Below, one piece after another: positions 44,997 through 55,577 of a stretch of 61,133 nucleotides of DNA. Each line of letters begins with the position of its first letter. Position 1 is the first letter of the stretch. The notes below the pieces were generated by a model. It was not told the origin of the DNA. It saw only the letters and a list, made by a program, of their open reading frames with translations, and did not search any database. This DNA is from Gammaproteobacteria bacterium (GTDB lineage Bacteria > Pseudomonadota > Gammaproteobacteria > Pseudomonadales > Azotimanducaceae), in assembly GCA_028821125.1 (NCBI GenBank), contig JAPPHD010000080.1, positions 377 to 61,509 on the forward strand, given 5' to 3'. The translations under genes were made by a program, and so were the position numbers.

Positions 44997-45209
44997 TCAG
45001 CTTGCCCACTCCAGGCGCAGCGTCTTCTTCTCCGCGACACAGTCCTGCAGGTATAGGTTGATCAGGCTCTGATACGGGATGCCGCTTTGCCCGGCCAGTG
45101 TTAGGAAGTAGTCGATCGCGTCTACGTCCAAGCTTGTCGTCAGTTGTTGCTTTGGTTTGCGCAGGTAGGGGTTTTTTACCAATTTCGAAAAGTCGTAAGG
45201 GTTTTTCAT
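44997..45209 (-). CDS. brnA: orphan BrnA-like antitoxin
   Basis: 70 aa, about 80% identical to the BrnA at 55578 (shared VKNPYLRKPK, AGQSGIPYQSLINLYL). BrnA is the ribbon-helix-helix antitoxin of the BrnT ribonuclease. No BrnT gene precedes it. Directly upstream the sequence still encodes GFLQ and a stop overlapping the ATG, the exact C-terminus of the BrnT at 55787, so the toxin gene was lost and its last codons remain. The lone antitoxin may still repress related promoters or protect against BrnT. Confidence 0.8.
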   Translation of the reverse strand: MKNPYDFSKLVKNPYLRKPKQQLTTSLDVDAIDYFLTLAGQSGIPYQSLINLYLQDCVAEKKTLRLEWAS

Positions 45210-45267
45210 TGCAAAAAACCCCAAAGTAGTGCGCGGTACACGATGCCCGCCTGCAGGAGTTTGAACC

Positions 45268-47115
45268 ATGACCGACCTGTCCGGACCCGCCTGGGACCTG
45301 TCCACCGAATACGCCTCACCCGACGATCCGGCCATCGAGGCGGACCTGGCTGAACTCGCACGCCTCCTGGGCGTGATCGAAGGCCGTGGCGGGCTCCTGG
45401 TCGACGCCGTTGCGCGCGGTTTCGAATTCGGCGACGGACAGCGCAGCGACGCCATCGAGGCGGCGCGGGAGATTCACGCCATGGGGGAAGAGGCCGTCAA
45501 GCTGCTTGCGGACCCGGCCACGTACGCCCATTGCCTCCTTTCCGTGGACGCCGGCGACCCGGCCGCACAGGCGCTGCAGGGCCGGCTCAGGTCGGTGGAA
45601 GTGCGCTTCAAGACGGTGATGGAGCCCCTGTCCCAGTTCCTGGACCTCGCCCCCGACAACCTCGTGCAGGAGTACCTGGACGACGAGCGCGTACGCCCCT
45701 CCGCCTTTGCCGTGCAGCACTCGCGGCGGCGGCGCCACGAACTCCTCGGCCTGCGCGAAGAGAACCTGGTCAGCGCCCTGGGGCAGGACGGCATCCATGC
45801 CTGGGGGATGCTGTACGACAAGCTCGCCGGTACGCTCAAGTGCCGGGTCGGGAGCGACGGCAACGAGGGTGAGGAGGTAGGCCTTGCCCAGGCGGCGTCC
45901 CGGATGATGTCCGCGGACGACGCCGTTCGCGAGGACGCCTGGCGAGCGATCAACCGATCCTGGGACGAGCACGTGCACACCGCCGCCGCGGCCATCAATG
46001 CCATCGCCGGCTGGCGGCTCGAGCTGTGCCGGCAGCGCTCCGGGCAACGGGCCGTGCACTATCTGGATGCGCCGGTCCACGCCAACCGCATCGAACGCGG
46101 CACCCTCGAGACGCTGATGGCGGTGGCCTGGGAGTCCAATGCCCTTGCCCGCCGGGCCGCGAAGGCCATGGCCGGGGCCTACCGCAAGCCGCGGATCGGG
46201 CCCTGGGACCAGCGCGCTCCCGCGCCCGCCCTGGCCGGCTCCCCGGAAGCGATCGCTTTCGGCGACGCCATCGATCTCGTCGCCGGCGCCTACGGCAGCG
46301 TTCACCCGGAGATGGGCGACTTCGTCCGCATGATGGCCAGGAACCGCTGGATCGAAGCGACGCAGGGGCCCCGCAAGATGCCCGGCGCCTATTGCACGTC
46401 ATTCGCGAAGTCGCGAACGCCGCGCGTTTACATGACCTACAGCGGCTCGATGACGGATGTCGCCATCCTCGCCCACGAACTCGGTCACGGCTTCCATCAC
46501 TGGGTGATGCGCGACCTGCCCGACGCCCAGCGCCAGTACGGCATGTCGGTGGCGGAAACGGCGAGCATCTTCGGCGAGACGGTGGTGCGCGATGCGCTGA
46601 TGCGCGAGGCGGCCTCGCCGGCCGGGGAACTGGCCGTGGCCTGGGAGGAGGTCGTCGCAACGGTCGGGTTCCTGCTCAACATCCCCACCCGTTACGAGTT
46701 CGAGACCCGCTTCTACGACGCCCGGGCCGAACGGCCGCTGTTGCCCGACGAACTCAAGGCGCTGATGAGCGAAGCGTGGACCAAGTGGCACGGCGACGCC
46801 CTGTCCGAGCCCGACCCGCTGTTCTGGGTCAACAAGCTGCACTTCTATATCTCGGGGCTGCCCTTCTACAACTTCCCTTACCTGCTCGGCTATCTGTTCA
46901 GCCTCGGCGTCTATGCGCGGCGCGAGCATCTGGGCGACGAGTTTTTCGCCCGCTACAAGGCGCTGCTGGCCGACACGGGCCGCATGACCACGGAGGAACT
47001 TGCGGCCAGGCACCTCGACGCCGACATCACGGCGCCCGACTTCTGGCGCGACACCGTGGCCGCCCTGGAGCCTCGAATCGAGAATTTCGAGCGCCTGGTT
47101 GCCGCCACCGCCTGA
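45268..47115 (+). CDS. M3-family oligoendopeptidase (PepF-like)
   Basis: 615 aa, the usual size for PepF/M3B. The zinc motif is AHELGHGFHHW near residue 401, with the downstream Glu helix in MSVAETASIFGE and the conserved YISGLPFYNFPYLLGYLF near the C-terminus. There is no signal peptide. It cuts short peptides in the cytoplasm. It is divergent from the orphan BrnA gene and convergent with pbpC. Together with PepN, the DmpA-like enzyme and the M19 dipeptidase it makes a strong peptidase set in this window. Confidence 0.9.
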   Translation: MTDLSGPAWDLSTEYASPDDPAIEADLAELARLLGVIEGRGGLLVDAVARGFEFGDGQRSDAIEAAREIHAMGEEAVKLLADPATYAHCLLSVDAGDPAAQALQGRLRSVEVRFKTVMEPLSQFLDLAPDNLVQEYLDDERVRPSAFAVQHSRRRRHELLGLREENLVSALGQDGIHAWGMLYDKLAGTLKCRVGSDGNEGEEVGLAQAASRMMSADDAVREDAWRAINRSWDEHVHTAAAAINAIAGWRLELCRQRSGQRAVHYLDAPVHANRIERGTLETLMAVAWESNALARRAAKAMAGAYRKPRIGPWDQRAPAPALAGSPEAIAFGDAIDLVAGAYGSVHPEMGDFVRMMARNRWIEATQGPRKMPGAYCTSFAKSRTPRVYMTYSGSMTDVAILAHELGHGFHHWVMRDLPDAQRQYGMSVAETASIFGETVVRDALMREAASPAGELAVAWEEVVATVGFLLNIPTRYEFETRFYDARAERPLLPDELKALMSEAWTKWHGDALSEPDPLFWVNKLHFYISGLPFYNFPYLLGYLFSLGVYARREHLGDEFFARYKALLADTGRMTTEELAARHLDADITAPDFWRDTVAALEPRIENFERLVAATA

Positions 47116-47225
47116 GCGACGGGCTTCTCCCGTCGGTCAAAACCAATTGGAATGTGCGCCACGAACAGCAGCTTTCCGGACTGCCCCGATGCCCGGACAC
47201 AGTCAGGCACGACGCAGGGATGCCA

Positions 47226-49637
47226 TTACCGTCCCGGAAACGCCCGCACCCGAATCGTTTCGGCGTCGGCGCGGCCGAGGTCGTCCACGACGCGCACCGT
47301 GAAGCGTCCCGGCCGCGGGGTCCAGAAGTAGCTCTCGCCCGGGCGGGCGCTGGCGACCAGGCGGTGGTCGACGAACCAGAACATCCTGCGCGCGTCGCCG
47401 TCCAGCACGGCCGAGAACGGCACGGTACCCTCTGCGGCGCCCGGCGCGGCGGCGTGGTAGACGAGCGATCGCTGCGGCGCTCGGATGCGCGGCGCCAGCC
47501 CCGTGGCCGAGGTTTCGTCCAGCCCGCAATCCGGCAACCAGGGCGGTGGGCGGCGGATGGCGATGCCCGCCCGGCGGAAGACGTCGTGCAGGTTCGAGGG
47601 CCAGAACTCGTAGACGACCCGCTCGGAGTGGTCGCCGGGCTCGCAGCTCCGCAGCCCCGTCCGCCGGTCGATGTCGATGGCCCGGTAGACGGTCGACACC
47701 CGGATGGGCGACACCCCGGGGATGAACCAGGACCGCGTCGTGCGCGGGCAGTGGGGTCCCGGCAGGTCGCCGGTGGTCGCACAGACCTCCACCTGCCGCA
47801 GGTTGAGCGCGCCGGGCGCCGGCGACGCATCCCGCACGGCCCACCAGGGGCGTGCCTCCGAGGGGGATTCATCGTCCGTAGCGGGCGCGGGGAGGCTGTC
47901 CGCGATGGCGAAGAACAGGGGTGCGGCGGCATCGCGGCCGACGAGGGCCGGGTTGGCGCTGCCGTCGAAGTTGCCGACCCACGCCGCCAACACGTAGTGG
48001 CCGACGACCCCGACACTCCACGCGTCCCGGAAGCCGAACGACGTACCCGTCTTCCAGGCAACGGCCGGCCGTTCGTCGAAACCCCGCACGGGCGCATCGG
48101 GCCTCGCCACATCGCGGAGCATGTCCAGCACCAGGAAGCTGGCCTCCTCGCTCAGCATGCGCGGAAAGCCCGAGGAGCCTGCCCTTCGCAGGATTTGCGA
48201 TGTGCCCGGGTCGTCGCCTCCGGGCACGACCGTAAAGTCCCGCCAGACGCCCCCGCCCGCCAGCACCGCGTAAAGCCGCGTCAACTCCTCCATGGTGATC
48301 TCGCTGCCGCCGAGCGCCAGGGCCAGGCCATAGTCCGCGGCAGGCCGCAGGTTCGTCACCCCCGCACCGTGCAGCCAGCTCCGGAACCGCTCCACGCCGA
48401 GGTCCGCAAGCAGCCCGACCGCCGGCACGTTGCGGCTGTAGACCAGGGCATCCCGCGCGAACACCGGCCCCAGGAACCCGCGGTCGAAGTTCTCCGGCGT
48501 GTACGCGGCGTAGCGGCGCGGCGCATCCTCGAGCAGGGACATGGGGTGGATCAGGCCCGCGTCCAGCGCCAGCGCGTAGAGCAGCGGCTTGAGCGTCGAT
48601 CCGGGCGAACGGGGCGCCCGCACGCCGTTCACCTGGCCGGCGATCCCCGCATCGAAGAACCCCGCCGACCCCACCAGCGCCAGCACCTCCATCCGCCGCG
48701 CATCCACCAGCATGGCGGCCGCGTTCACGATGCCGTCCCGGCGGCGCCGCTCCACATGCTCGGCGATGCGCGCCTCCAGCAGGCCCTGCAGGTCGAGATC
48801 CAGTGTCGTGCGTATTCGGGAATCGCCGTCATAGGGGACGTGGTCCCGGACGAAATGCGGGGCATGTGACGGCAACCGCGCCAGCGACCGGAACGCGGGT
48901 ACGAGGCGAGCCCGGGCAACCATCCCTGGGTCGGCATCGCCCGCTGCGGACAGCCATGCTTCGAGGAGACGTTCGCGCGCCGCCAGGAGCTCCGCGCGTC
49001 CCGCCGCCCGCACCGGGAACCGGTCGGTCGGGTTCTGCGGAATGACGGCCAGGGCCAGCGCCTCGCCCAGGCTGAGCGCGCTCGCCGGCTTGTCGAAATA
49101 GATCCGGCTGGCGGTGCCCATGCCTTCGATGCTGCCGCCGTAGGGCGCCAGGTTCAGGTAGGCCTCGAGGATCTCCGCCTTGCCGTAGTGACGCTCGATC
49201 TGCAGCGCGCGGGCGCACTGCACGAGCTTGCCTAACAGGGTGCGTGTGTCCAGGTCGAACCGCAGCCGGGCCAGTTGCATGGTGATCGTCGAGCCGCCGA
49301 CGACCCGGGTGCGCCGTACGTAGGTAGTCCATGCCGCACGCGCCAGCGCCATGGGGTCCACCCCGGGGTGGCGGTAGAAGCCCCGGTCCTCGTAGAGAAG
49401 CGTCGCCTCCCGGGCCGCCGCGGCGATGTCGTCGAATTCGGTGAACAGGCGATAGCGGCCGTCCCGCGCCGGAACGAGCTTGAGCGGACGGCCTTCGCGA
49501 TCCGTTACCAGGGTCGAGAACGGGATCTCCCCGTAGAGTTCCGGCTTCGGCACCACGGCCCAGGCAAGCAACGCGCAGGCCGGAAGCGCGAAGAGCGCCG
49601 CGAGCGCCCGGAAACGCCACCGGGGCGCGGCAATCAC
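47226..49637 (-). CDS. pbpC: penicillin-binding protein 1C
   Basis: About 803 aa from a GTG at 49637 that overlaps the stop of the macroglobulin gene (GTGA). A membrane anchor (FRALAALFALPACALLAW) is followed by the glycosyltransferase domain (EATLLYEDRGFYRHPGVDP, GGSTITMQLAR, NLAPYGGSIEGMGTAS), the transpeptidase domain (SPGSTLKPLLYALAL with the Ser, YSRNVPAV and KTGTSFGFRD) and the PBP1C-specific C-terminal BiPBP region. It builds peptidoglycan in the periplasm. Coupling to the alpha-2-macroglobulin gene is the standard arrangement in proteobacteria. Confidence 0.93.
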   Translation of the reverse strand: MIAAPRWRFRALAALFALPACALLAWAVVPKPELYGEIPFSTLVTDREGRPLKLVPARDGRYRLFTEFDDIAAAAREATLLYEDRGFYRHPGVDPMALARAAWTTYVRRTRVVGGSTITMQLARLRFDLDTRTLLGKLVQCARALQIERHYGKAEILEAYLNLAPYGGSIEGMGTASRIYFDKPASALSLGEALALAVIPQNPTDRFPVRAAGRAELLAARERLLEAWLSAAGDADPGMVARARLVPAFRSLARLPSHAPHFVRDHVPYDGDSRIRTTLDLDLQGLLEARIAEHVERRRRDGIVNAAAMLVDARRMEVLALVGSAGFFDAGIAGQVNGVRAPRSPGSTLKPLLYALALDAGLIHPMSLLEDAPRRYAAYTPENFDRGFLGPVFARDALVYSRNVPAVGLLADLGVERFRSWLHGAGVTNLRPAADYGLALALGGSEITMEELTRLYAVLAGGGVWRDFTVVPGGDDPGTSQILRRAGSSGFPRMLSEEASFLVLDMLRDVARPDAPVRGFDERPAVAWKTGTSFGFRDAWSVGVVGHYVLAAWVGNFDGSANPALVGRDAAAPLFFAIADSLPAPATDDESPSEARPWWAVRDASPAPGALNLRQVEVCATTGDLPGPHCPRTTRSWFIPGVSPIRVSTVYRAIDIDRRTGLRSCEPGDHSERVVYEFWPSNLHDVFRRAGIAIRRPPPWLPDCGLDETSATGLAPRIRAPQRSLVYHAAAPGAAEGTVPFSAVLDGDARRMFWFVDHRLVASARPGESYFWTPRPGRFTVRVVDDLGRADAETIRVRAFPGR

Positions 49638-52600
49638 AGGCTGTCCACGACCAGCCGTCCGGCCGTGGAACGGCCGCGCACGCTGCGGTGGTACATGGCG
49701 GCGGCGTAGGCGGCGGGCGCCGCGAACTCGCCGGGGCTCGTCGCCTTGACCCGGTAGACGATCTCGACCATCCGCTCGTCGAAACTGCCGTAATACACCA
49801 GCCGGTCCTCGCGTACGTCCAGGTAGTCGCACGACCATCCGCCGTAGTACCTGCGCACGGACTCCGCGACGATCTCGAAGCCGCCCGGCAGCAGGTCCGT
49901 TACGGCGACGTTGCCGATCTGCCCGCCCGTGGAACGCACGCGCAGGCGTACCGTCAATTCGTCCCCGACGCGGATCCGTTCAACGGGGTCCCCCTCCGCA
50001 TCGAGGTAGGCGCGATCCAGCTCGATGCCTTCCGCGATGCGCTCCGTGGGCACCTCGACATCGAACCCCGATTCGCTCGCCGTGTAATAGAGGCCCACGG
50101 GCGCCGTACCGGAGATGTCCAGCCGCTCGACCGTCACCGGCAGGGCAGCCCTGGCGAATACCCCCGACGCCACGTCGACCTTGACGGATCCGTCCGCTGC
50201 CCAAGCAGCGATGACCGGCGGCGACAGCTCGCCGTGCGCTTCGAGGTGCCGGTGGATCGCACCCAGCGCCAGGACCGTGTACGCCGCGGACAGGGTGTTG
50301 AAGCGGTCCTCGAAAACCGGCTGCACGAGTCGTCGCACGGCATCGCCGTCCAGCCGCGCCAGACGCTCCGGGAAGTGCCGGGCCAGCAGGTATACGTACA
50401 GCGCGTCGCGCCCGAGGCCCGTATCGAAGTCGGTGTCCGGACGCGTCGACTCGCCGAGCCGATAGCCGTCGATCAGGCGCTCCGCCAGGGCATCGTTGCG
50501 CAACAGCGCATGACTGGCCGCCATTTGCGCGCTAACGATGTCGCCGCGCCATTGCTCGGCAGCGCCGGCTTCAAGCGACTCCTGAAGGGCATTGAGATAG
50601 TTCGTGGTGACCCGTCCGCGCCGCGTCATGAGGTAGATGGCGTAGGCCCGGGTGCGAGCGGCGGCGAGATCGAACGGGGCCTTTCCGTCCGGGTCGCCAA
50701 CGCTTCTGTCCGCGGCGCCGGTGGCTGTCTCCGCGCTGCCGGCGATGCGCTGCAGGTACCCGCCGGAACGCGCGAAAAGATCGTCGGGCACGGGCATCCC
50801 CAGTTCCCGGGCGTCGGTCAGGAAGTGCGTGATGTACACCGAGGGGAACGCGGCGGACTCCCGCGAGGTCGACCAGAACAGGAAACCGCCGTCGGCGTTC
50901 TGGCGCGGGCGCAGGAGCGCGATCGTGTCGCGGAACAGAGCCCGGTAGTCCTGCCGGTCCAGACCGCTGGATTGCGCCTCGAGCAGGCCCAGTTGCGGGA
51001 ACGCCTTGCTGACGATCTGCTCCGCGCAGGCGTGCGGAAACGACTCGAGATAGGCCAGCAGCCCGTCGGCCAGCGCGAGCGGGCTCGCCGAAGCCGTCAC
51101 GCGCCGGTCCGCGAAGGCCTCGTGCAGCCGCCGCGGCAGGACCACCGAGGCCGTTCCGCCGGATTCGAAGCCGGCATCCACCGTGGTCTGAAACGCACTC
51201 GCCGGCCGCACGGACAACGTGGCCCGCCGCTGCACGGACACATCGTTCAAGCGCCCGGCGAACGTCACCGAGGCCGCCCCGGGGGAAGCGCCCGCGCGGA
51301 GCCGGAAGAGCGCCCGCCCCTCGTCTCCCTCGGCAACGGCGATCGCCCGTTCGGACGCCCCGTCCGCCGACAGCCGCTGCAATGCCTCGGCGGAGACCGT
51401 CACTTGTGCCTCTTCGCCGGATCCCTCGACGTAATTCGCCACACCCACCGCAACGTCGAACAGGTCGTCCGGCGCGGCGGCCAGGGGCAGGCTCGGTGTG
51501 AGCACGATCTGCCCCCGCACGGTGACCGGCTCCGCCTGCGCACCGAGCCTGGCGGCCGCGACGCCCACCGCCATCACGCGCAGCTCGCCATTGAAGTAGT
51601 CCGGGATGTCGATGGCCACCTCGCGTTGCCCGGTATCCGCTTCGAGAATGCCCGACCAGTACACGACCGGCGGTTCGGAGCGCCGCCGGAACGGGTTCAG
51701 GTTCGCACCGAGCAGGCGGGCCCGGTCACCGCCTCCCGGCGCCGCCGCGCGGCGCAGCACGTCGTAATCCGGGAGGATCAGGTCGACCATCTGGTGCGTG
51801 TCCACCTGCAGCGCCTTCTTGCGCAGGTAGTCCTCCAGGGGATCCGGCGTGTCGTAGTCCGCCACCTGGAGGATCCCCTCGTCCACGGCGAAGAGCACGA
51901 GCCGCGCGGGTTGCGACGCCGTGTAGCCGACCGTCAGCGCATCCCCCGGACGGACGAGGTCCGGCACCGCGAGGTCGATGTCGAGGCGCCGGGACGCGCG
52001 GTCGACGGCGAACGGCGCGACGGCGTAGCTCAGGGGGCTGACAAAGATCTCCTCGGAATCGATGTCGCGCACGAACGCCACGTTGACATAGGCATTGCCT
52101 TCGAGCGCGTCCGGTACGCGGATACGGGCCAGGGCGTTATTCGTCTCCGTCCTGAACCACCGAAAAGCGAGCACCCGGTCCCGCTCGATCGTCACGAGCC
52201 CTATGCCCGCGTAGGGCGCCGTGACCTCCAGGAGAATCTCGTCACCGGGGGCATACTCGCGGCGGTCGAGCTTGAGATCGAGTTCCGCGTCGCGTTCGAG
52301 ATTGCCGGCGACGTTGGCCGTCCCGGCGACCGCGAACTCCACGCGGCTGAGCCTGGTATTGCGGGCGTCGACGATGTCGATGGCGAACCGTCCCGGACGC
52401 GAGGTCGGCAGCGCCAACTCGGCGCCCCCGGCAGGCAACGCGAACGCGGTTCGCTCCAGTTCGGTTTCCTTCGCCACCGACTGGTAGGCGAACCGCCCGT
52501 TCGGCTGCTTGACCAGCGCCGACACGTAGCGGCGTTCGACAAGCACCGACTGCAGACCTTCCAGCGCCACGGGAGCCAGCTCGCGGTCGATGGCCAGGAA

Positions 52601-55444
52601 CCGCACCGTGCGCGCGCTGTCCAGGGTGACGAAGTCCAACGCCCCGTCCGTCCGGTGGCCGACCAGCGCCTCCGTCGACGACACGAAGGTCCCGGCCAGC
52701 GCTTGGACGCCCCGCCCACCGCTCGCCTCGAACCCCTCCGCGTTCAGCAGCAGCGAGTAGATGCCGTTGCCGTACTGGCCGATGTCGAACGGCAGCATGG
52801 CGATACCGTCGGCGCCGGTCGTCGTCTCGGCGAGTTCGAGGCTCACCGCCTTGGGCGTCGTGCCGGGGTCGCGGAACGGGTCCGTGAACACGAACCCCGG
52901 GTGCTCCGCGAAGTTGGGCGACACCGGCGTCAGCCGGACGGTGGCCCTTACCCGGCGACCCTGCGCCGGCGTGCCGAACAGGTTGTGCAGGGTGACACGC
53001 GCCTGGTGCGCAGCCGGCCGGAGCCATGCGCGACGGGGCACTTCGCGCATTGAAGGAGCCCGGTCCGGATTGTCCGCGACCTGTTCGACGATGGCGGCGC
53101 GGATGCGCAGCCGGTCCGGCTGGTATTCCTCGACCTGGAACGATGTGTCTCCGAGCGCCCGGCGACGCCGGTCTTCCTGCACGAGGTAGACACTTGCCCG
53201 GTAGACGCCGGTCGGCGACTCGGGACGCGTCTCGAAGTCCCAGGTGAGCAGCCCGTCGTCCGGCAGGGCGATGCGGGTCTCGAGCGCGCGGTTGCCGCGC
53301 GCGTCGGCGATGCGCATCTCGATCGGCGCGCCCGGTACGGACCCGAAATCGCCCTCGCGCACGATGCCGAACAGGCGCACCGTCTCGCCCGGCCGATACA
53401 GCCCGCGGTCCGTGTAGAGCGCGGCCCTCAGGCGCTCGGCGTCGTCCTCCGCCGTGCGTTCGCCGCCGATGTCGAACCCGGACCAGGTCAGGCGGCGGTC
53501 GTCCCGCCGGTAGGGCATGAACGTGACGTCGGCCCCGTTGTGCACCACGAAGACCGTCGGCGCCCGGTCCCGTTCGAAGTCCCTGGCGGAAGCGAGCTCG
53601 GCATGCCCCTCGGCATCGGTCGAGGCCGTCAGGACCGGAAGTCCGTTCTTCCCGAGAAGTTGCACCTCGGCCCCCGAGACGGGCTCTCCGGTTGCTATCG
53701 AGTGCACGAAGACGTGCTGGCTCGCGTCGGCGTTTGTCTTGACCAGGAGGCCGAGGTCCGTGACCAGTGCCATGCGCCGGTCCGCCCTGCCGATCGCGCG
53801 CTCCCGTTCCGGGTCCCAACCCTGGACCTGTACGAAAAACACCCCGCCCGCGTCGAGGAACGGGTCGAGGTCCAGGGTCGCGAACACCTGCTCGCGCGGA
53901 TGGGCGGGGTTCAGTTCGACGATGCGGGTGGTCAGCACCGACAGGTTGTCGGCGTCGAACGCCCACCCGCTCTGGAACCAGGGATCCCGGATGTCGCCGC
54001 CCGTCTGGCTCGCCAGGTGGTTGAGGGTGTCGGGCAGGAGCTGCTGGACGTCTACCCGCACGGCCGAAACGCCGCGCCCGGAGAACGTGAGCAGGCGGTT
54101 GCCGGTCAGCGGCAGCAGGGCGCCGTCCTGCGCGATGGCGGCCTCCCTGGGGTAGTCCGGGGCGCGCACTACCGCATCGTGGCCCGATGCGAGCACGAAG
54201 TCCCCCAACGACATAAGGCCGGGCACCACACGCAGATAGACGAAGCGGCCGGGCGGCGCATCGAACGTAACGCTCTGCAGCATGGCGGCATCGCGCCCGG
54301 TGGGATTGACCGCCAGGTCCAGTGGCTCGGACTCCGCGAGTACCTCCGCCGTGGCCTCGGCGGGCGAACGCCAGCGGTAGTTCCGGTGGATCGACGCGCC
54401 CATCCGGCGGTCCCGGGGCAACAGCCATGCCTGCACGCCACTGGCGAACGCCTCGGTGTTCACCTGGTCCGTGAAGGACAGCACCGCGGTCTGCAGGGGA
54501 TCGCCCTCCGTGTCCCTGACGATTGACGCCGTGACGCGCTCGACACGAAAGTAGCTCTCCCGGTCGGGCACGCGCACCTGTGCGAACAACGGTTCTTCGA
54601 ATACCCCGTCCCCGTCTGCGGGCTCGAGACCCCCATCCACCGTGATGGTGGCGAAGTTCTCGCGCTCCGGGATGGCGACGATGTCCGAGTGCACGTGGGC
54701 GGTGCGGTCGTGGGGCCCGTATTCGACGCGGAATCCGAGCTCGCGCGCCTCGGCCGTGGAGGTCTCTTCGATTCCTTGGCGCATGGCGAGGGTCAGGCGT
54801 TCCTCGAAGTCGTCTCGCACAACCGCGTGCGAGAAACCGAAACTGGCCGCCACGCGCCGTTCCGCAACGATTTCCGGATGCTGGTAGAAGCTCGCTTCGA
54901 GCACCTCGGCGACGAACGGCGGCGTTTCGAACTCGACAGCGCGGTCGGCCAGTTCGACCTGCGGCGCGAACAGGTCGGAGGACAGGCGTACCCGATACTC
55001 CCGGTACGCCGGCCAATCCTCCGCCGGCGTGAACACGAGCCGGTTCTCCGTCACGAAGCTCCACTCGCCGGGCATCGTCGGCACGAGTTCGACACCTTCC
55101 TCGATGACGTCGCCGACGAGATCGAGGCGTGCGGCCGACAGTGCTGGCGGAATCTCGTCCGGGATTTCCGGGTAGGCGAAGTCGAGCTGGAGGGGCGCGA
55201 CGACCAGTTCGTCACCGTCGATGCGCGAGAGTCCCGGGGCTTTGACCGCTATCTGGACCTGCAGGGGCTTCGGCAGGCTTTCGTAGTAGAGATAGCCGGC
55301 CCCGGCCAGCGCTGCCGCCCCGGCCAGCGCCGCGGCGCCGTATCCCACCCTCCGCGGACCCGCGCGTCGCAGCCACCTCGGGGGACGCCACGAGAACTCG
55401 CCAAGTGTTGCCGCGACGAAGTTCGAGAGGTTCATGGGACGCAT
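49634..55444 (-). CDS. bacterial alpha-2-macroglobulin (YfaS/ECAM-like) with thioester motif
   Basis: 1936 aa. The N-terminus has a membrane anchor (about residues 34-55, GYGAAALAGAAALAGAGYLYY), then macroglobulin domains, and the thioester motif HACAEQIVSKAFPQLGLL with CAEQ near residue 1470. It should trap incoming proteases in the periplasm by covalent bonding, protecting the envelope, with PBP1C repairing peptidoglycan. The final codon overlaps the pbpC start. An ATG at 55444 or three codons later could serve as start. It is by far the longest gene in the window and shows no frame problems. Confidence 0.93.
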   Translation of the reverse strand: MRPMNLSNFVAATLGEFSWRPPRWLRRAGPRRVGYGAAALAGAAALAGAGYLYYESLPKPLQVQIAVKAPGLSRIDGDELVVAPLQLDFAYPEIPDEIPPALSAARLDLVGDVIEEGVELVPTMPGEWSFVTENRLVFTPAEDWPAYREYRVRLSSDLFAPQVELADRAVEFETPPFVAEVLEASFYQHPEIVAERRVAASFGFSHAVVRDDFEERLTLAMRQGIEETSTAEARELGFRVEYGPHDRTAHVHSDIVAIPERENFATITVDGGLEPADGDGVFEEPLFAQVRVPDRESYFRVERVTASIVRDTEGDPLQTAVLSFTDQVNTEAFASGVQAWLLPRDRRMGASIHRNYRWRSPAEATAEVLAESEPLDLAVNPTGRDAAMLQSVTFDAPPGRFVYLRVVPGLMSLGDFVLASGHDAVVRAPDYPREAAIAQDGALLPLTGNRLLTFSGRGVSAVRVDVQQLLPDTLNHLASQTGGDIRDPWFQSGWAFDADNLSVLTTRIVELNPAHPREQVFATLDLDPFLDAGGVFFVQVQGWDPERERAIGRADRRMALVTDLGLLVKTNADASQHVFVHSIATGEPVSGAEVQLLGKNGLPVLTASTDAEGHAELASARDFERDRAPTVFVVHNGADVTFMPYRRDDRRLTWSGFDIGGERTAEDDAERLRAALYTDRGLYRPGETVRLFGIVREGDFGSVPGAPIEMRIADARGNRALETRIALPDDGLLTWDFETRPESPTGVYRASVYLVQEDRRRRALGDTSFQVEEYQPDRLRIRAAIVEQVADNPDRAPSMREVPRRAWLRPAAHQARVTLHNLFGTPAQGRRVRATVRLTPVSPNFAEHPGFVFTDPFRDPGTTPKAVSLELAETTTGADGIAMLPFDIGQYGNGIYSLLLNAEGFEASGGRGVQALAGTFVSSTEALVGHRTDGALDFVTLDSARTVRFLAIDRELAPVALEGLQSVLVERRYVSALVKQPNGRFAYQSVAKETELERTAFALPAGGAELALPTSRPGRFAIDIVDARNTRLSRVEFAVAGTANVAGNLERDAELDLKLDRREYAPGDEILLEVTAPYAGIGLVTIERDRVLAFRWFRTETNNALARIRVPDALEGNAYVNVAFVRDIDSEEIFVSPLSYAVAPFAVDRASRRLDIDLAVPDLVRPGDALTVGYTASQPARLVLFAVDEGILQVADYDTPDPLEDYLRKKALQVDTHQMVDLILPDYDVLRRAAAPGGGDRARLLGANLNPFRRRSEPPVVYWSGILEADTGQREVAIDIPDYFNGELRVMAVGVAAARLGAQAEPVTVRGQIVLTPSLPLAAAPDDLFDVAVGVANYVEGSGEEAQVTVSAEALQRLSADGASERAIAVAEGDEGRALFRLRAGASPGAASVTFAGRLNDVSVQRRATLSVRPASAFQTTVDAGFESGGTASVVLPRRLHEAFADRRVTASASPLALADGLLAYLESFPHACAEQIVSKAFPQLGLLEAQSSGLDRQDYRALFRDTIALLRPRQNADGGFLFWSTSRESAAFPSVYITHFLTDARELGMPVPDDLFARSGGYLQRIAGSAETATGAADRSVGDPDGKAPFDLAAARTRAYAIYLMTRRGRVTTNYLNALQESLEAGAAEQWRGDIVSAQMAASHALLRNDALAERLIDGYRLGESTRPDTDFDTGLGRDALYVYLLARHFPERLARLDGDAVRRLVQPVFEDRFNTLSAAYTVLALGAIHRHLEAHGELSPPVIAAWAADGSVKVDVASGVFARAALPVTVERLDISGTAPVGLYYTASESGFDVEVPTERIAEGIELDRAYLDAEGDPVERIRVGDELTVRLRVRSTGGQIGNVAVTDLLPGGFEIVAESVRRYYGGWSCDYLDVREDRLVYYGSFDERMVEIVYRVKATSPGEFAAPAAYAAAMYHRSVRGRSTAGRLVVDSL

Positions 55445-55577
55445 CGCCTTGCGATGAGCGGTCTACACTAGTGTTGATTGTGGGAGGGAGAGGGAAAGAA
55501 CAATGGAAGTTTCGGTGGGGCCACACCTATCCGGGTGCCTGGTGGGATCGACCGGCTGCTAGTCCGGCCGATGGCCG

